A stretch of 64,000 nt of DNA from Parahoeflea alexandrii (GTDB taxonomy: Bacteria > Pseudomonadota > Alphaproteobacteria > Rhizobiales > Rhizobiaceae). A program made the translations under genes and the position numbers. This document shows, one piece after another, positions 16,630 to 25,658 of the stretch (its first letter is position 1; each line of letters opens with the position of its first letter). The notes beneath the pieces were generated by a model. That model was not told where the DNA came from and did no database searches. It worked only from the letters and a program-made list of their open reading frames with translations. The stretch lies in the NCBI RefSeq assembly GCF_027214025.1, contig NZ_JAPWHB010000004.1, positions 434,001 to 498,000 of the forward strand, in the 5' to 3' direction.

Positions 16630-18152
16630 TTGACGGCCTCCCTTTCCGGTGCGGCAATGGCGCGGACCATGTTGCCGGTTGTGATCTGGTCGCCGGCAAG
16701 TTCTGCCACGTGGCGCCGGTCGCGCACGACGATCACCCGGTGGCTGTAGGCCACCAGTTCGTCGAGCTCGGACGAGATCACCAGCAGCGACATGCCTTGC
16801 GCGCAAAGCTCCTCGATCAGCCGGATGATCTCGGCATGCGCGCCGACATCGATGCCGCGCGTCGGCTCATCGAGGATGAGAAAGGACGGGTTGGTGACGA
16901 GCCAGCGCGCCAGCATCACCTTCTGCTGGTTGCCGCCCGACAGGAGCCCCACCGGTTTTTCCGCGTCGGGCGTGCGGATATCCAGCTTGCGGATATAGTC
17001 GTTGGCCATCGCCTTCTGCTCCCGGTCGGGAATTCGCCGCATCCAGCCGATCCGCGCCTGCAGGGCGAGAGCGATGTTCTCGCGAACGCTGAGATCGGCG
17101 ATGACGCCGTCGGTCTTGCGGTCCTCGGGACAGAAGCCGAATCCCGCCTTGATCGCCTGGCGGGGCGACATAAGCGACACCGGCGCCCCGTCCTGCCTCG
17201 CCTCGCCGCTGTCATGATGGGCGACGCCGAACAGCACTTCGGCGGTTTCCGTCCGCCCCGAGCCCAGAAGCCCCGCCACCCCGATCACCTCGCCTGCATG
17301 GATCGACAGGTCGAATGGCTCGATCCTGCCCTTGCGGCCGAAGCCGCTGAACACCAGCCGCGGATCGCCCGCAGCCTCATGCAGCTTGCCGTGCGCCCGC
17401 GTCTCGTGCTCGAGTTCGCGGCCCAGCATCATGTTGATGAGCCGCACCCGGTCGATCTCGGCGGTCACTTCCGTGCCCACCAGCTGGCCGTTGCGCAGCA
17501 CGGTGAGGCGGTCGGAAATCTCGAAGATCTGGTCGAGGAAATGCGAAATGAAGACGATGCCGAGCCCGCGCTCCTTGAGCGAGCGGACCACGTCGAACAG
17601 CATCTTCACCTCGTGGGCATCAAGGCTCGCCGTCGGCTCGTCGAGAATGAGCACCTTGCCCGACAGCATCACCGCGCGGGCAATGGCAATCACCTGCTGC
17701 ACGGCGACCGAATAGCTGTCGAGCGTGCGCGTGACATCGATATCAAGCCCGTATTGCGAAAGCACCTCGCGGGCGCGGGCATTCATGGCGCGGACCGAGA
17801 TCATGCCGAACCGCGTCGGCTGGTGGCCGAGCGACAGGTTTTCCGCCACGCTCAGATTGGGCAGCAGGTTGACTTCCTGGTAGACCGTGCCGATGCCGTA
17901 GGCCTGCGCGTCGAGCGTCCCCTTGGGGTCGATGCTTTCTCCGTCGAGCAGGATATCACCGCCGTCGCGCCGGTAGGCGCCGGTCAGGCATTTGATCAGA
18001 GTGGATTTTCCTGCCCCGTTTTCGCCGAGCAGCGCGTGCACCTCGCCCGCATGAAGCGAGAAATCCACCCCGTCGAGCGCGATGGTGCCTGGAAATATCT
18101 TTCGCACACCCCGCGCATGAAGCAGCGGTTGCCTGGCATCGCCATGCGGCAT
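16626..18152 (-). CDS. ytfR: Sugar ABC transporter ATP-binding protein, YtfR-like (double ABC)
   Basis: The 508-residue protein has two ABC domains. In the first, Walker A is GENGAGKST and Walker B is VLILDEPTASLD. In the second, the Walker A position reads LLGSGRTET, the signature is LSGGNQQKVML and Walker B is FLILDEPTRGID. The degenerate second Walker A is normal for the RbsA/XylG/YtfR family. It energises uptake through the two permeases encoded downstream. The gene begins 114 bases after the binding-protein gene, behind a terminator-like hairpin. Confidence 0.92.
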   Translation of the reverse strand: MPHGDARQPLLHARGVRKIFPGTIALDGVDFSLHAGEVHALLGENGAGKSTLIKCLTGAYRRDGGDILLDGESIDPKGTLDAQAYGIGTVYQEVNLLPNLSVAENLSLGHQPTRFGMISVRAMNARAREVLSQYGLDIDVTRTLDSYSVAVQQVIAIARAVMLSGKVLILDEPTASLDAHEVKMLFDVVRSLKERGLGIVFISHFLDQIFEISDRLTVLRNGQLVGTEVTAEIDRVRLINMMLGRELEHETRAHGKLHEAAGDPRLVFSGFGRKGRIEPFDLSIHAGEVIGVAGLLGSGRTETAEVLFGVAHHDSGEARQDGAPVSLMSPRQAIKAGFGFCPEDRKTDGVIADLSVRENIALALQARIGWMRRIPDREQKAMANDYIRKLDIRTPDAEKPVGLLSGGNQQKVMLARWLVTNPSFLILDEPTRGIDVGAHAEIIRLIEELCAQGMSLLVISSELDELVAYSHRVIVVRDRRHVAELAGDQITTGNMVRAIAAPEREAVN

Positions 18153-18226
18153 CAGGGCCTCCCGGTTGTCTGGATCATGTCATCCCCCGCGCGCACAATA
18201 GGGCATATCGGGGCCAGAGCAAAAAA

Positions 18227-18253
18227 GGCGGCCGGAGAATATCTCCGGCCGCC
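18227..18253 (-). terminator. Intrinsic-terminator-like hairpin between ytfQ and ytfR
   Basis: A perfect 12-bp stem (GGCGGCCGGAGA/TCTCCGGCCGCC) with a 3-base loop is followed on the minus strand by six T. It lies just after the binding-protein stop. Partial read-through would give abundant binding protein and less of the membrane parts. Confidence 0.85.
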
Positions 18254-18266
18254 GAAATGGCTGATC

Positions 18267-19229
18267 TCAGTAGCCGAGATCTTTCTTCTGCTCGTAGACG
18301 GCCTGCGGATCATCGGCCTGGGTGTAGAGCTTGGACTCCGTCTGGATGAACTTCGGCGGCATGGTGCCGTCCTTCATGTAGGCGGCGAGCGCGTCGAAGG
18401 CCGGGCCGGCCATGTTCGGGGTCAGTTCCACCGTGGCGTTGGCTTCGCCCGCGGCCATCGCCTGGAAGATGTCCGGCACGGCATCGATCGAGACCACCAG
18501 GATGTCAGAACCCGGCTTCAGGCCGGCTTCCTTGATCGCCTGGATGGCGCCGACGGCCATGTCGTCATTGTGGGCATAGAGCGCGCAGATGTTCTTGCCG
18601 CCGCCCTCGGCCTTGAGGAAGCTTTCCATCACTTCCTTGCCCTTGGTGCGGGTGAAGTCGCCGGTCTGGCTGCGGATCAGCTTGATGTTGTCATGACCCT
18701 TGATGGCCTGCTCGAAGCCATTCTTGCGGTCAATCGCCGGCGACGAGCCGGTGGTGCCCTGCAGCTCGACCACGTTGCAGTCCTTGCCTGCAAGCGTATC
18801 GACCAGCCACTGGCCGGCAACGCTGCCTTCATGCACCAGGTCGGAGCCGACCGCGGTCAGGTAGAGATCCTTCGACGAATCGACCATGCGGTCGAGCAGG
18901 ATCACCGGAATTTCAGCTTCCTTGGCTTCCTCGAGCACCGAATCCCATCCGGTGGCGACCACCGGTGCGATCAGGATGGCGTCGACACCCTGCGCGATGA
19001 ACGAGCGCAGCGCCTTGATCTGGTTTTCCTGCTTCTGCTGCGCATCGGCGAACTTCAGGTCGATGCCGCGTTCCTTGGCCTGCTGCAGCGTCAGCGTGGT
19101 CTCGGCCGCGCGCCAGCCCGACTCCGAACCGATCTGCGAAAAGCCGACAGTTTGCGCCATAACGCTGGACGACATCATAAGCATGGACGCGAGTACACCC
19201 GCTCCAACGAGAGCTTTCTTCGAAATCAT
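18267..19229 (-). CDS. ytfQ: Sugar ABC transporter periplasmic binding protein, YtfQ-like
   Basis: The 320-residue protein has a Sec signal ending near residue 25 (SSSVMAQ). It starts with TVGFSQIGSESGWRAAET, the hallmark of galactofuranose-binding YtfQ-type proteins, and later has QGTTGSSPAIDRKNGFEQ, ALYAHNDDMAVGAIQAIKEA and NATVELTPNMAGPAFDAL. It belongs to the type I periplasmic-binding fold (Peripla_BP_4). It is the first gene of the operon, separated from the ATPase by a terminator-like stem. Galactofuranose is the best-known ligand of the family but remains a guess here. Confidence 0.9.
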   Translation of the reverse strand: MISKKALVGAGVLASMLMMSSSVMAQTVGFSQIGSESGWRAAETTLTLQQAKERGIDLKFADAQQKQENQIKALRSFIAQGVDAILIAPVVATGWDSVLEEAKEAEIPVILLDRMVDSSKDLYLTAVGSDLVHEGSVAGQWLVDTLAGKDCNVVELQGTTGSSPAIDRKNGFEQAIKGHDNIKLIRSQTGDFTRTKGKEVMESFLKAEGGGKNICALYAHNDDMAVGAIQAIKEAGLKPGSDILVVSIDAVPDIFQAMAAGEANATVELTPNMAGPAFDALAAYMKDGTMPPKFIQTESKLYTQADDPQAVYEQKKDLGY

Positions 19230-19378
19230 GTTTTCCTCCCAAATTCAGGGCTCCTGCCCGAAGGCTAAAAAATCATACTATATTATTTTTGTAAACAGCC
19301 ATTCTGGCGCCGGTCGCAAATGCCGGGCTCCCGCCCTCGGTCATGACGGCGGCGGCAAGTCCATAAAAGAATTCAAAT

Positions 19379-19390
19379 ATACGAATGTAT
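19379..19390. promoter_or_regulatory. Small dyad upstream of the ytfQ operon
   Basis: ATAC-GAAT-GTAT lies in an AT-rich patch between ytfQ and the divergent oxidoreductase gene, flanked by imperfect AAA/TTT extensions. It has the size of a FadR-type GntR operator and could be bound by the regulator encoded at the end of the ytf operon. Weak evidence. Confidence 0.3.
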
Positions 19391-19461
19391 TTTGACCCAG
19401 ATCAATTGCCGCCGCCAAATCCTGTGGCACAGATGCGGAATAATTTTGGAGGAAACCCCGG

Positions 19462-20775
19462 ATGACCTATTCAGATTTCGCGCCCTCGCGGCGCATGTTC
19501 CTCGGCCTCGCCGCAACTGGCGTGGCCGCCGCTACCCTTGGCGGCCCGGCCCGCTCGGCTCCGATCAAGACCTCCGCGCGTATTGTCATCATCGGCGCCG
19601 GCGCCGCCGGCACGGCCCTGGTCAACCGCTTGGTCGACCGGCTCGACGGCGCTGCGATCACCATTCTCGACGCCCGCGCGGAGCACCTCTACCAGCCTGG
19701 CCTGTCGCTGGTCGCCGCGGGGCTGAAGCCCGCGTCCTACACCCAGAGCAGGACCAGCGACTGGCTGCCCGGCGGCATCACCTACATCAACGAGGCCGCC
19801 GCCGGCATCGACCCCGAGACCCGCACCGTGACCACCTCCGGCGGCCAGAAGCTCGACTATGACTTTCTCGTCGTCGCCCCCGGCCTGGTTCTCGATCACG
19901 ACGCCATCGAGGGCTTCTCGCTCGATCTCGTCGGCTCGAACGGCATCGGCGCGCTCTATGCCGGCCCCGACCATGCCGCGCGCACCTGGCAGGCCGCGTC
20001 GAAATTCACCCAAGAGGGCGGTGTCGGCATCTTCACCCGTCCGGCGACCGAGATGAAATGCGCCGGCGCCCCGCTCAAGCACACTTTCCTGATCGACGAC
20101 ATCGCCCGCACCGCCGGCAATGCCGGCAAGACCGAGATCGTCTACGCCGCCAACAACCAGAGCCTCTTCGGCGTGCCGATCGTCTCGGAAAAGGTGCGCA
20201 TGCTGTTCGAGGACCGCGGCATCAAGCCCGCCTACAGCCATGTGCTCAAGTCCATTGAGCCGGGCCGTCAGCGCGCCACCTTCGCCACCCCCGACGGCGA
20301 CACCGAGCTCGAATACGACTACCTGCATGTCATCCCGCCGCAGCGCGCTCCCGACGTGATCCGGCAGTCGGGCCTGTCCTGGGCCGACAAGTGGACCGAC
20401 CAGGGCTGGGTGGAAGTCGACCAGCAGACGCTCAGGCATCTGCGCTACCCGGAGATCTTCGCGCTCGGCGATGTCGCCGGCGTGCCCAAGGGCAAGACCG
20501 CGGCCTCGGTCAAGTGGCAGGTTCCGGTGGTCGAGGACCATCTGGTCGCCGCCATCGACGGCCGGGAGGGCAGCGAAACCTACAACGGCTACACCTCCTG
20601 CCCGCTGATCACCCGCGTCGGCCGCGCCATGCTGATTGAGTTCGATTACAAGAACAATCTCACCCCCTCCTTCCCCGGCATCATCGCGCCCTTGGAGGAA
20701 CTCTGGATCAGCTGGCTGATGAAGGAAGTGGCGCTGAAGGCCACCTACAACGCCATGCTGCGCGGCAAGGCCTGA
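19462..20775 (+). CDS. Sulfide:quinone reductase-like FAD oxidoreductase with Tat signal
   Basis: The 437-residue protein opens with a twin-arginine leader (SRRMFLGLAATG, residues 9-20). The FAD-binding fingerprint IVIIGAGAAGTA follows at 41-52, then a second FAD contact (YPEIFALGDVAGVPKGKTAA) near 329-348. Cysteines C200 (EMKCAGAPLKH) and C380 (YTSCPLITRVG) are in the positions of the redox pair of sulfide:quinone reductases, which oxidise sulfide to sulfane sulfur and pass electrons to quinone. Tat export places it outside the inner membrane. The ribosome site is GGAGGA. It is followed 10 bases later by a small membrane protein. The exact SQR subtype is not assigned. Confidence 0.85.
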   Translation: MTYSDFAPSRRMFLGLAATGVAAATLGGPARSAPIKTSARIVIIGAGAAGTALVNRLVDRLDGAAITILDARAEHLYQPGLSLVAAGLKPASYTQSRTSDWLPGGITYINEAAAGIDPETRTVTTSGGQKLDYDFLVVAPGLVLDHDAIEGFSLDLVGSNGIGALYAGPDHAARTWQAASKFTQEGGVGIFTRPATEMKCAGAPLKHTFLIDDIARTAGNAGKTEIVYAANNQSLFGVPIVSEKVRMLFEDRGIKPAYSHVLKSIEPGRQRATFATPDGDTELEYDYLHVIPPQRAPDVIRQSGLSWADKWTDQGWVEVDQQTLRHLRYPEIFALGDVAGVPKGKTAASVKWQVPVVEDHLVAAIDGREGSETYNGYTSCPLITRVGRAMLIEFDYKNNLTPSFPGIIAPLEELWISWLMKEVALKATYNAMLRGKA

Positions 20776-20785
20776 GGAGAGCATC

Positions 20786-21136
20786 ATGAAAGACCTGACC
20801 TTCACCACCCTGATCGCCGTCTTCGAGGAGATCTTCGGCCGCGGCCTGTTCTGGGCCATGGTGGTGGCCGCAGTCGCGATCACCGTCGCCTATCTCTACG
20901 TGCTTGTCCGCGACCGCTCGATGTCGATGCGCAAGTTCCTGCTGGCGCAGCTGTCGATGCCATTCGGCGCCATCGCCGCCGTGCTGTTCGTGCAGATGAT
21001 CACCAGTTCCGGCTTCCGAGACATCGGCGGCCCGATCGACCTGATCGTCCTCCTGGGCGTGGCATTGCTCGGCGCCATAGGCACCGCCGTCCTGGTCTAC
21101 ACCCTGCAATCCTTGATCCGCTCGCCGACACGGTAG
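20786..21136 (+). CDS. Small three-helix membrane protein (DUF5368-like) paired with the SQR-like gene
   Basis: The 116-residue protein has hydrophobic segments near 20-40, 52-70 and 82-108. A charged middle loop is rich in arginine and methionine (VRDRSMSMRKF). It follows the SQR-like gene by 10 bases with its own GGAGA ribosome site, so the two are almost certainly one operon. From memory it fits DUF5368, small proteins found beside such flavoproteins; I could not verify this. It might anchor the exported flavoprotein or help pass electrons to quinone. Confidence 0.75.
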   Translation: MKDLTFTTLIAVFEEIFGRGLFWAMVVAAVAITVAYLYVLVRDRSMSMRKFLLAQLSMPFGAIAAVLFVQMITSSGFRDIGGPIDLIVLLGVALLGAIGTAVLVYTLQSLIRSPTR

Positions 21137-21337
21137 GCGGGGTGCGGGGATGCTATCGGGTGGAGTGGGCCGGATAAGGCGTTGCGTCGAAACCGGACCA
21201 AAGGGGATGATCACCTCCATGTGTGAGTATCTGGCCAAGTGAATTCCACTGCAGAGCCCCGGCAAAAGCGGGGGACCAGGCCAGCGCTTCCCTATGCCCT
21301 CCGCCTGACAGCAGCGCCATTTCCGGTTGTCACGCCA

Positions 21338-21928
21338 TCAGATGGATCGGACAACCTTCCTGAAGGTCAGCGAGATCCTGCGTGACCGCTGGACCTTCCT
21401 CCCCTCGACAATATCGCTCTTGCGCGCCGGGATTTCGTGGGTCCATTCGTAGCGCGCGGCGCCCGTCAGCACCAATGCGGAACAAGGCTCAAGAATGATC
21501 GCCCGCGTCGCGCCACTCGGCCTGTGCCGGAAAACCATCTCGCATCGCGACAACAGGCTGATCGAGACAATGGTGTCATCGAAGCATGGCACGCAATCGA
21601 CATGGGCGCTGATCCCCTGCCCGGGCAGATATTCATTGGCAATCACCTGATCCGGCACGCCGCCGGCAAATCCCGCCGCCGCCAGCCGTTCGCTCAATGA
21701 TGCGAGCCAGGCAGGCAAGGCACCGAGAAATGCCTCCGCAGTGACCGCCCGTGCCCGGTAATCATAGCGGTATCCGAAGTGCTGCACCCGGCGCCTGAGT
21801 TCCGAATTCCATTCCCCGCCATCCAGATGACCGACAAGTGCCGCCTCCTCGGACGGGGATATGAACCCGGCAAGACAGACCGCGCCAGGCGGCAGATCCG
21901 CGGAGGTATCGCTCAACGAAGCATCCAT
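21338..21928 (-). CDS. AlkB-like 2-oxoglutarate/Fe(II)-dependent dioxygenase
   Basis: The 196-residue protein is a complete AlkB-type double-stranded beta-helix. The iron ligands are H109 and D111 (SAHVDCVPC) and distal H164 (RYEWTHEIP). R184 and R190 in RSRRISLTFR match the 2-oxoglutarate-binding arginines of the family. VIANEYLPGQGISAH resembles the ALKBH8/ABH-type NxYxxGxxIxxH box. AlkB enzymes remove methyl groups from N-alkylated bases in DNA or RNA. The start lies inside the last codons of the upstream methyltransferase gene (16-base overlap), so the two are translationally coupled. Substrate unknown; the pairing suggests a methylated pyrimidine. Confidence 0.88.
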   Translation of the reverse strand: MDASLSDTSADLPPGAVCLAGFISPSEEAALVGHLDGGEWNSELRRRVQHFGYRYDYRARAVTAEAFLGALPAWLASLSERLAAAGFAGGVPDQVIANEYLPGQGISAHVDCVPCFDDTIVSISLLSRCEMVFRHRPSGATRAIILEPCSALVLTGAARYEWTHEIPARKSDIVEGRKVQRSRRISLTFRKVVRSI

Positions 21929-22641
21929 TTCCTCGCCACCTGCTTCTTCCGGTGAAACACATAGGTCACGAATTCATCGCCTTCGCCAACGGCGCTTGCC
22001 CCATCGTCTTTCGTCTTCACATGAGTATAGCCCGGATAATCGGAAAAGTAGAACGGATAGGCAACCGGAATCTCGTATTCGTTGCGTTCAGCCGCACCGT
22101 CGACATCAAATGCACCATCATAGTGAGGGCTGTTAACCGCAGATATGGCAACAATGCCGTTGCCAGTCAGATGTTCGGTCGCACTTTTGAGAAAACGGCG
22201 AACCAGAATATGGTTCGGATTCCGGCCATACAATGGGTTCCTGCTCCCAACATTTGGGAACTGGAAAACAAGGAGGTCAAATTTGCTGCGCCCAAACCAC
22301 TTTGATAGTTTTGTCGCATCAACACCCGACATGACCGTGGCACCGCTACGCCGAAGCACACGCGCATTGGCGCGCATCGCTTCCGTATAATCATCTTCGC
22401 CTTGAAAAGTCGTGGACGTCATGTTCTTGGCAGCCACACCAACAATTCTGGCTAGAGATCTGGAAAAGCTCAAGTTTCCCTCGCCGACTAGCAAAGAACG
22501 CCCCTTTTTGACCTTACCCGGAAAATCAAATGGCGCCTTTTGATCGAGTGTGCGCTTCAGTTCAAGCGCTGACAGCCAAAGTCTTTTCCACGCAATATCC
22601 GTCAGAGTTATGTCAGGCTCGCAACCCTCATATAGACGCAT
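21913..22641 (-). CDS. BMT5-like (DUF2431) Rossmann methyltransferase
   Basis: A 242-residue protein with the BMT5-like domain known from eukaryotic 25S rRNA uridine-N3 methyltransferases. The SAM loop LLVGEGNLSFSRSLA is at about 50-64, the TSTTF acidic strand at 75-79 and SGVDATKL at 105-112. FDLLVFQFPNVG at 121-132 matches the family motif fDriiFNFPH-x-G, and FYFSDYPGYTHVKT at 197-210 matches the family C-terminal block. Base composition is visibly AT-richer than the neighbours, so recent acquisition is likely. It lies between tRNA-Met and the AlkB-like gene and overlaps the latter. The fold is confident; target base and RNA are unknown. Confidence 0.82.
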   Translation of the reverse strand: MRLYEGCEPDITLTDIAWKRLWLSALELKRTLDQKAPFDFPGKVKKGRSLLVGEGNLSFSRSLARIVGVAAKNMTSTTFQGEDDYTEAMRANARVLRRSGATVMSGVDATKLSKWFGRSKFDLLVFQFPNVGSRNPLYGRNPNHILVRRFLKSATEHLTGNGIVAISAVNSPHYDGAFDVDGAAERNEYEIPVAYPFYFSDYPGYTHVKTKDDGASAVGEGDEFVTYVFHRKKQVARKWMLR

Positions 22642-22889
22642 CTTTCGCTCTCAACTTTCTTGTTTGCAGAGACAGAAAGGATTTCACAAGCGACGGATAC
22701 GGGGATATTAATTGGCGACTTTGCTATGCTAGACCACAGCTGCAAGAATCGTCGATCTACATAACATCTTGAAAAAATGCATCATCGGTTGGCTAAATAG
22801 CCAATGAACGCGAGATAGCCCTCCGGGATTATCGGGCCATTCATCCACACGCACGCAGCGAAAACATAGGGCTAAAGCTGTTGCTTGAA

Positions 22890-22966
22890 TGGTAGCGGGA
22901 GAGGGACTCGAACCCCCGACACGCGGATTATGATTCCGCTGCTCTAACCAGCTGAGCTACCCCGCC
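22890..22966 (-). tRNA. tRNA-Met (CAT), elongator type
   Basis: Read on the minus strand, 77 bases including an encoded CCA fold into a cloverleaf: acceptor GGCGGGG, D-arm GCTCAGCTGGTTAGAGC, anticodon stem GCGGA/TCCGC around loop ATCATAA (anticodon CAT), and T-loop GGTTCGAGTCC. It lacks the C1:A72 mismatch of initiator tRNA, and the sequence matches alphaproteobacterial elongator tRNA-Met. A CAT anticodon can also denote lysidine-modified tRNA-Ile, which is less likely. Confidence 0.92.
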
Positions 22967-23241
22967 GCCAGCCGCCGATGTGATCGGGCCGGACGGGCGG
23001 CATATAAGGTGCGGCCTGCGCCGGTGTCAAGCGCCGTTCGGGCTTTTCTTGCCTTCGCCCGCATATCGCCTGCGGCACGGCCTTGTGCCGTGGATTTGAC
23101 GCCGGTTTGATGCGGGTTTGATGCCGCTCTGGCGGGGTGGAACGGCCAGGCACGACGCCATGCCGCAGGCAGTCCGGCCCTCGGGATCCGCACCGTGCCT
23201 TGCCATGGCCTGCCATCGGGTCTAATCCGGTCGCCGAAGGA

Positions 23242-23348
23242 CGACAGCGCCGCCCATCCAACTGGATGCGCAAGCGACGCTGCAGCACTTTGAATTGATG
23301 CATGTCCGGCATCGCTCAATCAACTCCGATTGTGCGCGACATGCATTC
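23242..23348. repeat. RIME-like intergenic double-palindrome element, copy A
   Basis: About 107 bases made of two palindromes. The first has ACAGCG...CGCTG outer arms around CCATCC-AACT-GGATG. The second has TGATGCATGTC...GACATGCATTC around GCTCAATC...GATTGTGC. The order and much of the sequence match copy B at 32557-32664. The layout fits the Rhizobium-specific intergenic mosaic element (RIME1). It fills the gap between tRNA-Met and the oxidoreductase gene; the remaining bases 22967-23241 show nothing I can assign. Confidence 0.75.
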
Positions 23349-23404
23349 GGACAAGAAGCACTCGGGAATCACCTGCCATGCAAAGCCCCCTCACCCCGGA
23401 AACC

Positions 23405-24355
23405 ATGCCGAAGATCGTTGTCGTCGGATGCGGCTACTGGGGATCGAACCACGCCCGTACTTTTGCCGAGCTCGGCGCTCTTTATGGGGTGTCCGACCGC
23501 CATGAAGACCGCGCGCGCGAGCTGGCAGGCAGGCACGGCGTCCGCGCCATGAGCTTCGACGAGGTTCTCGCCGATCCCGCCGTCGACGGCGTGGTGCTGG
23601 CCCTGCCGCCGCAATATCACGCCGACCAGGCCATCGCGGTGCTCGAGGCAGGCAAGCACGTGCTGGTCGAAAAGCCCATTGCCCTGTCGGTGGCCGATGC
23701 GCGCCGCGTGGTCGATGCCGCCCAAAAGGCCGGCCTGATCGCCATGACCGGCCACGTGCTGCGTTTCCATCCGGCCTTCGAGGCGCTCGAGACGATGATC
23801 GCCGCGGGCGAATTGGGCGCCGTGCGCTACATCCATTCCCATCGGGTCGGGCTTGGCAAGTTCCACGCCGAGAATGATGCCCTGTGGGACATCGCGCCGC
23901 ATGATCTGTCGCTGATCCTGGCGCTGACCGGCGAAAAGCCGATCAGTGTGCGCGGCGTCGGCTCGGCCATGCTCAACCGGCTGTCCGATTTCGCCCACCT
24001 GCACCTGCAATTCGCCAGCGGCGTGCGCAGCCACGTCTTCGCCTCGCGGCTCAACCCCTACCGCGAACGACGCCTTACTGTCATCGGGTCGAAGGCCATG
24101 GCGGTGTTCGACGATGTCGCGCCCTGGAACCAGAAGCTCGCAGTCTACCGGCACAAGCTGTGGGAAGACGACAATGGCTGGCAGTCCGAGATGGTCGATC
24201 CGGACTATGTGGCGATCCCCGACGGCATGCCGCTGACGCGCGAATGCGCCCATTTCCTCGACTGCATCGCCACAGGCGAAAAACCGCGCACCCCGGTCGC
24301 CGACGGCCTCGCGGTCATCGAGATCCTGTCGGAAGGCACCGTCCGGCACGATTGA
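23405..24355 (+). CDS. Gfo/Idh/MocA-family NAD(P)-dependent oxidoreductase
   Basis: About 316 residues. The N-terminal Rossmann motif VVVGCGYWGSNHA sits at residues 4-16. The conserved EKP of the family lies in HVLVEKPIALS near residue 95, and GHVLRFHPAFEAL and WDIAPHDLSLIL carry the substrate-site residues (the histidine in PHD being the usual general base). It most resembles nucleotide-sugar or inositol dehydrogenases of the WlbA/WbpB type; the substrate is not determinable. ATG at 23405 is preferred because it begins the Rossmann strand. ATG at 23378 is possible, but anything earlier would start inside the repeat element. Confidence 0.82.
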   Translation: MPKIVVVGCGYWGSNHARTFAELGALYGVSDRHEDRARELAGRHGVRAMSFDEVLADPAVDGVVLALPPQYHADQAIAVLEAGKHVLVEKPIALSVADARRVVDAAQKAGLIAMTGHVLRFHPAFEALETMIAAGELGAVRYIHSHRVGLGKFHAENDALWDIAPHDLSLILALTGEKPISVRGVGSAMLNRLSDFAHLHLQFASGVRSHVFASRLNPYRERRLTVIGSKAMAVFDDVAPWNQKLAVYRHKLWEDDNGWQSEMVDPDYVAIPDGMPLTRECAHFLDCIATGEKPRTPVADGLAVIEILSEGTVRHD

Positions 24356-24449
24356 TGTGAAGTTTGATGCGGCAGCGCATGGCCGGGGCCTCGGGCAATG
24401 ACCCCGATGCCCCGCTGACCTGTTGCGCTGTTTGCTGCTGCACCAGGCC

Positions 24450-25658
24450 TCAGGCGGCCGGCTGCAGCAGGGTGGACAGCATCGCCTCGGCCGCCGGCGA
24501 ACGCTCCGATCGGTCGATGAAGCCGCCGCCGAACACCCGCGCCTCGTCGCCCGGCGCCGAATAGAGCACGCAGGCCTGCCCGGGCGCGACGCCCGCTTCG
24601 CCCTCGATGAGCTCGACCGAGATTTCGCCGCCCTCGCCGACCCGCAGGATCGCCGGCCGCGGCGGCCGGGTCGAGCGCACCTTGGCAAAGCAGTCCAGTC
24701 CCTCAGGCCCGATGTCCGAAAGCGGCGCGTCGCCGAGCCAGTTGACGTCGCGCAGGATCAGCCGCCGTGTATCCAGCGCCTCGCGCGGGCCGACGATCAC
24801 CCGCCGCGAGCGGGCGTCGAGATGCACCACGTAAAGCGGATCGCCGGTGGCGACCCCGATGCCCCGGCGCTGGCCGATGGTGTAGTGGACGATGCCCTGG
24901 TGCTCACCCAGCACCCTGCCGTCGATATGCACGATCTCGCCGGCCAGGGCCGCATTCGGCTTCAGCTTGGTGATCACGTTGGCGTATTTGCCCTGCGGCA
25001 CGAAACAGATGTCCTGGCTGTCGGCCTTGTCGGCCACGCTCAGGCCCATTTCCTCGGCCAGTTCGCGGGTGCGGATCTTCGGCAGCTCACCCAGCGGAAA
25101 ACGGACATAGTCGAGCTGGTCCTGCGTGGTCGCGAACAGGAAATAACTCTGGTCGCGGTCCGAATCGATCGGCCGGTACAGCGCCCGCCGGCCCGGATTG
25201 CCCGGCGCCGGGTTGGGGCGCGAGCGGATATAGTGCCCGGTCGCCAGCGCGTCGGCGCCCAGATCGCGGGCGGTCGCCAACAGGTCGGCGAACTTGACGG
25301 TCTGGTTGCAGGCCACGCAGGGGATCGGCGTTTCGCCGGCGACATAGCTTTCGGCGAACGGATTGATCACCGCTTCCTGGAACCGCTTTTCATAATCGAG
25401 AACGTAATGCGGGATCCCCAGCGTCTCGCAGACGCGGCGGGCATCGTCGATGTCCTGGCCGGCGCAGCAGGAGCCGGCGCGGTGCACGGCGGCGCCATGA
25501 TCGTAAAGCTGTAGCGTCACGCCGAGCACATCATAGCCCTCGCGCGCCAAGAGCCCCGCCACGACGGAGCTGTCAACGCCGCCCGACATGGCGACCACCA
25601 CCCGCGTGTCGCGCGGGTCCTTATCAAAATCGAGACTGTTCACTGGCTTCCCCGGCAT
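24450..25658 (-). CDS. mnmA: tRNA-specific 2-thiouridylase
   Basis: The 402-residue protein is MnmA. It has the PP-loop ATP motif [18 protein letters not shown] near residue 22, catalytic cysteine in [14 protein letters not shown] near residue 118, and the second cysteine in [13 protein letters not shown] near residue 215. It inserts the 2-thio group at wobble U34 of Lys, Glu and Gln tRNAs, with sulfur relayed from a cysteine desulfurase. The length is normal. It is divergent from sciP across a 235-base gap. Confidence 0.96.
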   Translation of the reverse strand: MPGKPVNSLDFDKDPRDTRVVVAMSGGVDSSVVAGLLAREGYDVLGVTLQLYDHGAAVHRAGSCCAGQDIDDARRVCETLGIPHYVLDYEKRFQEAVINPFAESYVAGETPIPCVACNQTVKFADLLATARDLGADALATGHYIRSRPNPAPGNPGRRALYRPIDSDRDQSYFLFATTQDQLDYVRFPLGELPKIRTRELAEEMGLSVADKADSQDICFVPQGKYANVITKLKPNAALAGEIVHIDGRVLGEHQGIVHYTIGQRRGIGVATGDPLYVVHLDARSRRVIVGPREALDTRRLILRDVNWLGDAPLSDIGPEGLDCFAKVRSTRPPRPAILRVGEGGEISVELIEGEAGVAPGQACVLYSAPGDEARVFGGGFIDRSERSPAAEAMLSTLLQPAA

